Shown here one piece after another: positions 14,808 to 20,494 of a DNA stretch of 26,725 nucleotides. A program made the position numbers and the translations under genes. Position 1 is the first letter of the stretch. Each line of letters begins with the position of its first letter. Location of the stretch: assembly GCF_021648855.1 (NCBI RefSeq), contig NZ_JAKJHX010000042.1:1-26725 (forward strand). The letters run 5' to 3'. The DNA comes from Tychonema litorale BBK16 (GTDB lineage Bacteria; Cyanobacteriota; Cyanobacteriia; Cyanobacteriales; Microcoleaceae). The notes beneath the pieces are model-generated. The model saw only the letters and a list, made by a program, of their open reading frames with translations. It did not search any database and was not told the origin of the DNA.

Positions 14808-15320
14808 TTAGATCCCAAATTCTTTTTTGAGTTGAGACACCCAAGATTTTACCCGCGCTTCCGTCATGTCAGATTGGTTATCTTCATCGATCGCCAAACC
14901 CAAAAATTTGCCATCAACCACGGCTTTAGACTCACTAAAATCATAGCCGTCTACCGGCCAATGACCAACAGTTACACCACCCTGTTCTGTGATTTTCTCA
15001 GCCAAAATCCCCATTGCATCCATAAAATTATCCGGGTAGCCTTCTTGGTCGCCAGTTCCCAAATAAGCTACTTTCTTGCCGCTAAAATCAATATTTTCGA
15101 TTTCTGGCAAAAATCCTTCCCAGTCGCTTTGCAGTTCGCCGATGTTCCAGGTAGGGCAAGCGATAATCAAACATTCGTATTCAGCAAAGTCTTCATTATC
15201 AGTGTTACCGATGTCGTGCAAAGTTACAATGCTACCGCCAAATTCATCCCGAATCATATCAGCGACAGACTCAGTTTTGCCAGTTGTGGTTCCGTAGAAT
15301 AGTCCAATTGATTTCGACAT
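14808..15320 (-). CDS. isiB: Flavodoxin, long-chain (IsiB type)
   Basis: 170 residues, the usual size of cyanobacterial long-chain flavodoxin. The FMN phosphate loop is GTTTGKTES at residues 10-18; the isoalloxazine-stacking aromatics are Trp in CPTWNIGELQSDW and Tyr in YLGTGDQEGYPDNF. The ending KSWVSQLKKEFGI is also typical. Flavodoxin carries electrons from photosystem I to FNR and other acceptors and commonly replaces ferredoxin under iron limitation. ATG at 15320 has a GGA ribosome site 6 bases upstream. Only two bases separate this ATG from the stop of a 51-residue zinc-ribbon gene, which itself begins 4 bases after a cupin gene, so flavodoxin is the last gene of a three-gene operon. 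The common neighbour isiA is not present. Confidence 0.96.
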   Translation of the reverse strand: MSKSIGLFYGTTTGKTESVADMIRDEFGGSIVTLHDIGNTDNEDFAEYECLIIACPTWNIGELQSDWEGFLPEIENIDFSGKKVAYLGTGDQEGYPDNFMDAMGILAEKITEQGGVTVGHWPVDGYDFSESKAVVDGKFLGLAIDEDNQSDMTEARVKSWVSQLKKEFGI

Positions 15321-15322
15321 TG

Positions 15323-15478
15323 TTATTCCAAAGGTAAAAGTTTACAGGTTTTGAGATTAATTTTTTTTGAGTCAAGACTTGGCATTTCCTGTCTGCAATT
15401 GAGACAAAAACAGTAGACGCGATTGTGGCGCACCTGAGCAATTAGGGAATCAAGACAGCAAGGACACTGTTTTTTCAT
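15323..15478 (-). CDS. Small four-cysteine zinc-ribbon protein, 51 aa, hypothetical
   Basis: A short frame fills the gap between the cupin and flavodoxin genes: it starts with ATG at 15478, 4 bases after the cupin stop, and ends with TAA 2 bases before the flavodoxin ATG. The product begins MKKQCPCCLDSLIAQVRHNR and continues VYCFCLNCRQEMPSL with a basic tail. The CPCC and CxxC (CLNC) pairs, with RHNRVY between them, form a treble-clef or zinc-ribbon-like finger. I recall a family of small cyanobacterial proteins reading roughly CPCCSxxLLRHxRxxxVYWFCxxCxQEMP, which this matches except that Trp is replaced by Cys in YCFC. The function is unknown; nucleic acid or protein binding is possible. The packed arrangement suggests translational coupling with flavodoxin. 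Confidence 0.72.
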   Translation of the reverse strand: MKKQCPCCLDSLIAQVRHNRVYCFCLNCRQEMPSLDSKKINLKTCKLLPLE

Positions 15479-15482
15479 CCGC

Positions 15483-15815
15483 TTAAAGTTGAAAATTCAT
15501 TAACCAAGCGGACTCGCTCATATCGGGGTCTGCTTCGCAGTTAATCAGTAAAAGATTCAGCGTGGTTTCTACTTTTAGGGTGCGCGGAATGCCAGCGGGT
15601 ATAAACACAAATACTCCCGGTTGTAACGTCACTGTCCGATCGCCCACAGCGAGATTTCCCAGCCCTTCCAAGACGGCTATAGTCACATCTTGAGAATTAT
15701 CGAGGTCGGGTATTTCTGAATTTGTACTCAAATTCGTCAGTTTTTGGCTGTACGGCGGTTGTGTGTCGCAGGTGCGATCGGCAAACAAGGACACCATTGC
15801 TGCTGTTGCTGTCAC
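15483..15815 (-). CDS. Small cupin-fold protein lacking metal-binding histidines
   Basis: The 110-residue single-domain protein has the cupin beta-barrel pattern: VTIAVLEGLGNLAVGDRTVTLQ, then PGVFVFIPAGIPRTLKV, and NLLLINCEADPD. The second cupin motif normally reads PxG followed by His; here PAGIPR has no His, and the first motif has none either. The whole protein contains no histidine, so it probably does not bind metal in the usual way. GTG at 15815 is chosen because TGGAGG lies 9 bases upstream, the best ribosome site in the region; ATG at 15797 would be internal. It is the first gene of the operon with the zinc-ribbon protein and flavodoxin. A sensory or ligand-binding role is possible, but nothing specific can be named. 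Confidence 0.8.
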   Translation of the reverse strand: MTATAAMVSLFADRTCDTQPPYSQKLTNLSTNSEIPDLDNSQDVTIAVLEGLGNLAVGDRTVTLQPGVFVFIPAGIPRTLKVETTLNLLLINCEADPDMSESAWLMNFQL

Positions 15816-15900
15816 GGTGATTGACCTCCAGGTACTGTTAACTTCCGGTAGTTATTGCGATTTATATTCAATAAGCTACCATGTAATCTGGATAAATTGT

Positions 15901-15923
15901 CAAAACCATAACATTAAGTTTTG
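15901..15923 (-). promoter_or_regulatory. Inverted repeat CAAAAC-N11-GTTTTG upstream of the cupin/zinc-ribbon/flavodoxin operon
   Basis: CAAAAC at 15901-15906 and GTTTTG at 15918-15923 flank 11 bases about 90 bases upstream of the cupin GTG. On the minus strand TTGACA (complement of 15898-15903) overlaps the left arm and could be a -35 element, but no well-spaced -10 can be named. A regulator bound here could control the operon; no known consensus is claimed. Confidence 0.3.
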
Positions 15924-15951
15924 TTACAATAAGCTATGTATCTGAGTTTAC

Positions 15952-16183
15952 AAGCAGTCGCCAAGCCTATCTGGACACTTCGACTACCCTCAGTGACCGT
16001 GGATAGTCTTGGTGGGTGGTAATTTTGGGTCAAAAAAATTGCGATGGGCGCGATCGCACCCACCGCAGAATACTTGCTAGTAATTTTCAGTTATAGCAGT
16101 CGCCAAGATGCTTTGGTTATCGTTCCCTGAGCGTAGTCGAAGGGTTCAGGGAACCGCAAATAACCCTTCGACTACGCTCAGGG
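15952..16183. repeat. Gene-free stretch with dispersed palindromic repeats, including a 22-bp perfect inverted repeat
   Basis: Between the cupin and UbiG-like genes no gene is visible. The stretch holds CACTTCGACTACCCTCAGTG at 15976-15995, a HIP1 octamer near 16050, two copies of CAGTCGCCAAG (about 15955 and 16098), and a perfect 22-bp inverted repeat: 16125-16146 against 16162-16183, built from CCCTGAGCGTAGTCGAAGGG and its complement with a 15-base loop. CCCTTCGACTACGCTCAGGG is a widespread cyanobacterial intergenic element (recalled). Confidence 0.85.
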
Positions 16184-16192
16184 TACTGCAAA

Positions 16193-16220
16193 TGACTAAT
16201 GACTAATGACTAATGACTAA
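16193..16220 (+). repeat. Heptanucleotide tandem repeat (TGACTAA)x4
   Basis: Four exact copies. The last unit overlaps the 3' end of the UbiG-like gene: CTA at 16217-16219 is the complement of its TAG stop codon. The array therefore supplies the stop. Confidence 0.9.
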
Positions 16221-17065
16221 TTATTCTTCGCCCCCACCCCAACATACATAATCGAAGTATCCTCATTAATTTGGATCTTAAACAACCCAGATTTTTTGTA
16301 ATCAACATAATTACCGAAATTAGACATTAATGTTTGAGATGCTTGTTTCATCACACCAGAATCTGGAAATAGCTGCTTTCCTCGCATCAAATTTCCCCAG
16401 AAACCATTCATCTGGGTTAAAAGAGCACCAATTTCGCCAAACATATCAAAACCTTTAATTTCAATATTCCCAAAACCAGTATCACCCATCACCACAGACA
16501 GTTCCTCCGGCATAATAAACTTGTCCCAATCGTGAACGCCTTTCCTAATTTCCCCCAAGATATTTTCCATCAGCCCAATCATCACAACTTGCGACGAAAA
16601 AGTTCGATTAATCGTATCAAAAAAGAACAATCCCCCAGGCTTCAAAATTCTGTGAACCTCTGATACAACTTGTTTATAATCAGCGACGTGTTCTAGAACA
16701 TCAACACAAATTACCACATCAAAGGTATTATCATCGTAGGGCATATTTTCTGCCAAACCTTGTCTATAGTCAATCTCGAAACCACTAATCACTGCATGAT
16801 TTTTAGCTGCTTGAACGCATTTTTCAGATTGGTCTATTCCCGAAACAATCGCGCCTCTCTCTGCCATAAATTCGCAGGAAAAGCCGCCGCCGCAACCGAC
16901 ATCTAAAGTTTTTAATCCCTGCCAATTTGTCGCGTGTCTGTCGAAAAACTCAAATCTGGGTTTATTTAGATGGTAAAGAGCATATATTTTGGATTTTTCA
17001 TCCCACCAATTATCGGCATTTTCATCGTAGAATTCTAAATCATTTTTGACTTCAGTTTTTGCCAT
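16217..17065 (-). CDS. UbiG-like class-I SAM-dependent O-methyltransferase
   Basis: The 282-residue protein shows NWWDEKSKIYALYHLNKPRF, the SAM-binding LDVGCGGGFSCEFMA, acidic GIDQSEKCVQAA, VVICVDVLEHVADY and the post-motif ILKPGGLFFFDTINRT. The segment HDWDKFIMPEEL matches the HDWxKFI signature of UbiG, which methylates hydroxylated quinone precursors in ubiquinone synthesis. Cyanobacteria make plastoquinone and not ubiquinone, so the physiological substrate must differ: a phenol, quinone or secondary metabolite is possible. ATG at 17065 is natural; there is no signal peptide, so it is cytoplasmic. The stop codon lies in a heptamer repeat, so the C-terminal residues (VGAKNN) may have been altered. 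It is divergent from a glycosyltransferase gene, and the short shared promoter region suggests possible co-regulation. Confidence 0.85.
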   Translation of the reverse strand: MAKTEVKNDLEFYDENADNWWDEKSKIYALYHLNKPRFEFFDRHATNWQGLKTLDVGCGGGFSCEFMAERGAIVSGIDQSEKCVQAAKNHAVISGFEIDYRQGLAENMPYDDNTFDVVICVDVLEHVADYKQVVSEVHRILKPGGLFFFDTINRTFSSQVVMIGLMENILGEIRKGVHDWDKFIMPEELSVVMGDTGFGNIEIKGFDMFGEIGALLTQMNGFWGNLMRGKQLFPDSGVMKQASQTLMSNFGNYVDYKKSGLFKIQINEDTSIMYVGVGAKNN

Positions 17066-17081
17066 GATTTTTTTTCCTAAT

Positions 17082-17118
17082 TATAATGATTTACATCGCC
17101 ACAATTTATTATTATAAT
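17082..17118 (+). promoter_or_regulatory. Two TATAAT -10-like hexamers before the TIGR04283-type glycosyltransferase
   Basis: Exact TATAAT occurs at 17082-17087 and 17113-17118 in the short divergent region. The second would place a transcript start near 17125, next to the ATG at 17128, giving an almost leaderless message. No clear -35 element accompanies either. Confidence 0.3.
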
Positions 17119-17127
17119 ACTTTTGCC

Positions 17128-17898
17128 ATGAATTTCAACCAGATGGATCGCGTTTCTATTATTATTCCCACTTTGAACGAAGCGAGTTGTCTGGAACGTA
17201 CTCTCCGTCAACTCAGCATTCTCAATCCTCCGGCTTGGGAAATTTTGGTGGTAGATGGCGGTAGTCAAGATGAAACAGTGGCGATTCCCTACGGGATAGC
17301 TGCGCTTCACGCCCTTACCTCCAAAATCCGCGTTATTTCTAGCACTACAGCCGGACGTTCCGTACAAATGAATCTAGGCGCACAAACCGCTACGGGTGAC
17401 ATTCTCTGCTTTCTCCACGCGGATACTTTAGTTCCAGATGACATTGTATCAGTCATCCAGAAAACACTGTCCGATGCCGAAATTGTCGGTGGCGGATTTA
17501 TCTCGCTAATGGCTGGTTCCCAGCACACAAGATGGGGTTTTTCGCTGCACAATTACCTGAAAACTTACTACGCGCCGCTATTGTTTCGTCCTCATTTATT
17601 TGTCAAAGGATTGCGGTTGCTGTTTGGCGATCAAGTAATTTTTTGTCGCCGTACCGATTTTTTAGAATGCGATGGTTTTGATGCAAAATTACCAATTATG
17701 GAGGAAGCTGATTTGTGTTTGAAGTTGGTAAGACGAGGTAAGATTAAGTTGGTAAATAGGATTGTCGAAAGTAGCGATCGGCGAGTTGCCTCTTGGGGCG
17801 AATTTAAAGCAATTACTATCTATGTTGCTATTGGTTTTTTGTGGGGTTTTGGTGTTTCAGGGAGATATCTCAAACAGTTTTATGAAGATATTCGCTGA
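17128..17898 (+). CDS. GT2-fold glycosyltransferase, TIGR04283 (rSAM/selenodomain- or arsenosugar-associated) family
   Basis: The product (about 256 residues) begins with the family-2 glycosyltransferase signature VSIIIPTLNEASCLERTL, then ILVVDGGSQDET, GRSVQMNLGAQTATGD, the metal-nucleotide motif LHADT in place of DxD, GDQVIFCRR, and the base region EEADLCLKLVRRGK. The C-terminus is amphipathic to hydrophobic (ITIYVAIGFLWGFGVSGRYL), suggesting membrane contact. The TIGR04283 group is found beside radical-SAM or arsenosugar genes and also alone in cyanobacteria. No such partners are visible here, so the substrate is unknown. I prefer ATG at 17128; ATG at 17143 is also possible and 17086 would include promoter-like DNA. 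It is convergent with the coiled-coil gene across a palindrome. Confidence 0.85.
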   Translation: MNFNQMDRVSIIIPTLNEASCLERTLRQLSILNPPAWEILVVDGGSQDETVAIPYGIAALHALTSKIRVISSTTAGRSVQMNLGAQTATGDILCFLHADTLVPDDIVSVIQKTLSDAEIVGGGFISLMAGSQHTRWGFSLHNYLKTYYAPLLFRPHLFVKGLRLLFGDQVIFCRRTDFLECDGFDAKLPIMEEADLCLKLVRRGKIKLVNRIVESSDRRVASWGEFKAITIYVAIGFLWGFGVSGRYLKQFYEDIR

Positions 17899-17913
17899 AA
17901 AAAAAGTTGATAG

Positions 17914-18012
17914 TGTAGGTTGGGTTGAGCAACGAAACCCAACACTCATTAATCACGAAATCCAACACTCATTAAGGATGTTGGGTTTCGCTATCGCTCA
18001 ACCCAACCTACA
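17914..18012. terminator. Long imperfect inverted repeat, probable bidirectional terminator
   Basis: TGTAGGTTGGGTTGAGC at 17914-17930, continuing to ACGAAACCCAACA, is complementary to 17979-18012 (TGTTGGGTTTCG, then CGCTCAACCCAACCTACA) with a small bulge. It lies between two convergent stop codons. Another copy of the same element is at 20295-20328, so it is also a dispersed repeat. Confidence 0.75.
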
Positions 18013-18020
18013 GTATAAAT

Positions 18021-18686
18021 TCAAGAGCCTGAAACATTATCTAACTGCTGGCGACCGTTGCTAACCACACGCAGCGCATCGCTCAGCTTATGCTCAATAT
18101 CATCAAGAACTTGGTCGGCGTAATCGTCGGCTCCGTTTTGAATTTCCTCGCATTCAGCCATCGCCCTCGCTCTCATTTCTGCCAGTTCTTCTTGAGCTTG
18201 GTAACGAATTTGTTCGACTTCGGCTACCGTTGCTTGCTGAATTGCTTCACAGTCAAGTAAAACCTGTTGTCGCAACTGATCAGCTTCCACCTTCGCCTGC
18301 TGAATCAGACCCATATCGTTTAAAAGCTCTGCGGCTCGTTGTTCTGCGGCTTCTATGATTTCTTGAGCGTAGAGTTCAGCCTCTTGCAACAAGTCGTCCT
18401 TGTGTCGGATAATCAGCTCAGCTTCCTGAAAGGCGATCGGCAAATTAATCCTCACCAAGTCTAACTGATCGAGCAACTGTTCTTCATCCACCAGAGTGCG
18501 CCTGGTCATGGGAATTCGCGGACTATCGAGAACTATTTCCTCAAGCCGATTCAATTCCCGCTGGATATCTACTCCTGCGGTTCTGGTGTCGTCTCCGAAG
18601 GCGGCTGGGTGCTGAGGTAGTTCGTTCTCAGTGCTGCGTCCGGTGCTGTTAGGTTCGATGCGAGTTGGTTCCTGCTGGCGTAACAT
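18021..18686 (-). CDS. Coiled-coil protein of unknown function encoded after coaD (cyanobacterial family)
   Basis: The 221-residue protein has a polar, probably disordered N-terminus, a conserved-looking [36 protein letters not shown] region at about 48-83, and a long Ala/Glu/Gln-rich coiled coil (about 95-200) that resembles ATP-synthase b-subunits or DivIVA-like proteins. There is no membrane segment. Genes of this type following coaD are, as I recall, usual in cyanobacteria; the function is unknown to me, with a scaffolding or cell-envelope role possible. Its only plausible start, ATG at 18686, lies inside coaD, so the first 39 codons overlap coaD in another frame; the next ATG (18509) would delete part of the conserved block. 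Confidence 0.75.
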   Translation of the reverse strand: MLRQQEPTRIEPNSTGRSTENELPQHPAAFGDDTRTAGVDIQRELNRLEEIVLDSPRIPMTRRTLVDEEQLLDQLDLVRINLPIAFQEAELIIRHKDDLLQEAELYAQEIIEAAEQRAAELLNDMGLIQQAKVEADQLRQQVLLDCEAIQQATVAEVEQIRYQAQEELAEMRARAMAECEEIQNGADDYADQVLDDIEHKLSDALRVVSNGRQQLDNVSGS

Positions 18687-19147
18687 TGGTAAATATCTAG
18701 GGCGACGTGTTTCGGAACAAGATGATCTACGGAGCCACCAAACTTGGCTATTTCCTTCACTACACTACTACTTAAAAAGCTGTATGCGTTAGAAGTAGCC
18801 AAAAAGACTGTTTCAATTTCACCCAAAAGGGTTTTATTGGTGTGGGCCATCTGGAGTTCCATTTCAAAGTCTGTTAATACTCGCAGCCCCCTCAGCAGCA
18901 CTTTGGCTTGCCGCATTTTAGCATAGTTTACTGTCAAACCCTCAAAACTATCTACTTCTACGTTTGACAAGTGTTTAGTAGAGCATAGAATCTGTTCTAT
19001 CCTTTCTTCTACGGTGAATAGAGGGACTTTGCTGGGATTTCGGACAATTGTCACGATTACCCGATCGAACAGTTTACAGCCTCGCTCGATGATATCTACA
19101 TGACCAAAAGTAATCGGGTCAAAGCTACCTGGATAAATTGCAATCAC
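18569..19147 (-). CDS. coaD: Pantetheine-phosphate adenylyltransferase
   Basis: The product catalyses ATP plus 4'-phosphopantetheine to dephospho-CoA, the penultimate step of CoA synthesis. Signature elements are [16 protein letters not shown] (the T/HxGH nucleotidyltransferase motif), IVRNPSK, LLRGLR, and the phosphopantetheine-side [20 protein letters not shown]. The core of about 160 residues is complete; a polar, proline- and threonine-rich tail of about 30 residues ([13 protein letters not shown] at its end) extends beyond the usual CoaD length. The last 118 bases overlap the following gene in a different frame. ATG at 19147 gives the standard [10 protein letters not shown] start. The two genes form a clear operon. 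Confidence 0.95.
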   Translation of the reverse strand: MIAIYPGSFDPITFGHVDIIERGCKLFDRVIVTIVRNPSKVPLFTVEERIEQILCSTKHLSNVEVDSFEGLTVNYAKMRQAKVLLRGLRVLTDFEMELQMAHTNKTLLGEIETVFLATSNAYSFLSSSVVKEIAKFGGSVDHLVPKHVALDIYQCYASRNQLASNLTAPDAALRTNYLSTQPPSETTPEPQE

Positions 19148-19216
19148 AAATTAGATCCGACGCGATAATTAACAGAACTCAGACAAAATACCAGTTTTTT
19201 GGAAAAATCGTCAATC

Positions 19217-19241
19217 GATTTTAGATTTTAGATTTTAGATT
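19217..19241 (+). repeat. Heptanucleotide tandem repeat (GATTTTA)x3.5
   Basis: GATTTTA at 19217-19223, 19224-19230 and 19231-19237, then GATT. It lies in the 139-base gap between coaD and the peptidase gene, upstream of coaD in the sense of transcription. Confidence 0.85.
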
Positions 19242-19286
19242 GACCCCACGGATAAATTCAGGGGCTTGAGGATTTTGGATTTTGGG

Positions 19287-20108
19287 TCAAGGCAAAGAAT
19301 GAGCCTTATAGAAAGTTTCCAGGCTGGGCTTATCACCCACAAACCGCCAATGCCAGGGTTCGTAACTGACTTTTTGGCGATTGTTTTTAGGGAAAGACAT
19401 TTCAAAACTAAATGAACTGGCGTTGGCTTCTAGCCACTTGAATGCTGGAGTATTTTCAAAACTGGTGCTGAGGTGTGCTTCAGGGACTGAACTGTCTCCC
19501 AGGTCGATCGCATAACCGGTATGATGTTCGCTATATCCTGGAGGAGCGCTAACTTCCGCCCGTTTGCTGACATTTTGCTTACGTTCAGCTTTTACATCAA
19601 AAAATACGTGTTGTTGGTCTTCCAGGGAACGAAAACCCGATATGGGAGCAAAATATATACCTTGGATAGCCGCCGCATTTGCCATTTCCTGATATTTGGC
19701 TGCTGCGCTTTTGCGGAGTTTGATCCCGCCGTCTCCGGTGACTGCTACCAAGTCAGAGGCTGGTGCTTCTTGATATGGTAAATGTCCCAGTAATTTGTCC
19801 GGTGTTGCCGCACCGCCTTTTGAGTTAGCAACCGGACTTTGCCCCGACGAAGAGGTCGCTGATACTGGATTTTTGGGAGTTTTGTCTGCCGTATTGGTGG
19901 CTGGGAAAAAGTTAAAGTTGAGGTGCAGCCAAATACTCACCCCAAAGGCGACTAAGGCCAAGGCTAGCAGTTTCAATATCAGCCCTTTTTTTCGGGACTG
20001 ACTAGGCTTTACTTCTAGGTATGAATGGTCTCTTACTGCTTCTGGAATTTCGTCAGCGGCAAGCTCTGAGGCTTGCGGGGGTTTTCTCGACAGACTCGCG
20101 TTATCCAA
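19287..20108 (-). CDS. M15-family D-alanyl-D-alanine carboxypeptidase (VanY-like), membrane-anchored
   Basis: The 273-residue protein has a cytoplasmic N-terminus, one membrane helix ([21 protein letters not shown]), a Ser/Pro/Gly-rich linker, and a C-terminal M15 metallopeptidase domain. Zinc ligands and neighbours are visible: [19 protein letters not shown] (S193, H195, G198, D202), and EPWHW with E250 and H253. These enzymes trim the terminal D-Ala from peptidoglycan stem peptides outside the membrane. I chose TTG at 20108, because GAGGAG lies about 6-11 bases upstream; the TTG at 20135 has no such site and would place the Shine-Dalgarno sequence inside the gene. The translated start then reads [11 protein letters not shown]. 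The gene is separate from the upstream region rich in heptamer repeats. Confidence 0.9.
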   Translation of the reverse strand: MDNASLSRKPPQASELAADEIPEAVRDHSYLEVKPSQSRKKGLILKLLALALVAFGVSIWLHLNFNFFPATNTADKTPKNPVSATSSSGQSPVANSKGGAATPDKLLGHLPYQEAPASDLVAVTGDGGIKLRKSAAAKYQEMANAAAIQGIYFAPISGFRSLEDQQHVFFDVKAERKQNVSKRAEVSAPPGYSEHHTGYAIDLGDSSVPEAHLSTSFENTPAFKWLEANASSFSFEMSFPKNNRQKVSYEPWHWRFVGDKPSLETFYKAHSLP

Positions 20109-20179
20109 GCCAGCTCCTCTCCTGCACTTCAACAAGGCTCAATGTTACAGATTGTAGACTGATATTGGTCAAAGTCATT

Positions 20180-20252
20180 GGGAATTGGGAATTGGGCATG
20201 GGGAATTGGGCATGGGGCATTGGGCATGGGGCATTGGGAATTGGGGATTGGG
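20180..20252 (+). repeat. G-rich heptamer array (GGGAATT / GGGCATG type)
   Basis: 73 bases with many GGG or GGGG runs spaced by ATT, AATT, CAT or ATT-like triplets, mostly at a 7-base step. The G-rich strand is the plus strand, and the pattern can form a G-quadruplex. It lies upstream of the peptidase gene on the minus strand. Confidence 0.85.
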
Positions 20253-20259
20253 ATTTAGA

Positions 20260-20410
20260 CCCTTCGACTCCGCTCAGGGAACGAGTTCAGATAGTGTAGG
20301 TTGGGTTGAGGCGAGAGCGAAACCCAACTCTTTTAAAATAATGTGTTGGGTTGAGGAACGGCTTCAGGAACAAGGAATAAGGTTTTTAGACACTTCGACG
20401 GCGCTCAGTG
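20260..20410. repeat. Dispersed repeats between the two heptamer arrays
   Basis: No gene is seen here. Two related 20-mers occur, CCCTTCGACTCCGCTCAGGG at 20260-20279 and CACTTCGACGGCGCTCAGTG at 20391-20410. Between them is a copy of the TGTAGGTTGGGTTGAG element (20295-20328), followed by a second, same-orientation GTTGGGTTGAGG at about 20345. Confidence 0.75.
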
Positions 20411-20411
20411 T

Positions 20412-20491
20412 CCGATGCCCGATGCCCCGATGCCCCATTCCCGATGCCCCATTCCCGATGCCCCATGCCCCATGCCCCATGCCCCATTCCC
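20412..20491 (+). repeat. C-rich heptamer array facing the G-rich array
   Basis: 80 bases built from GATGCCC, CATGCCC and CATTCCC units. It is the approximate inverse complement of the array at 20180-20252 and ends 4 bases before the stop codon of the 1069-aa phosphorylase-kinase-like gene (20495). The RNA of that gene would therefore end in a G-rich repeat. Confidence 0.88.
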
Positions 20492-20494
20492 GTA

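Noticed and set aside
14647..14844. 65-codon minus-strand frame across the palindromic repeats and the flavodoxin end
   Set aside because: It is largely a translation of the repeat sequence and overlaps the flavodoxin 3' end in another frame.
15931..16021. 28-codon plus-strand frame beginning MYLSLQAVAKPIW
   Set aside because: It consists mostly of the CAGTCGCCAAG and TTCGACTACCCTC dispersed repeats and lacks a ribosome site.
18640..18670. GTTAGGTTCGATGCG segment resembling a tRNA T-arm
   Set aside because: No matching acceptor, D- or anticodon arms around it, and it lies inside the coaD/coiled-coil overlap.
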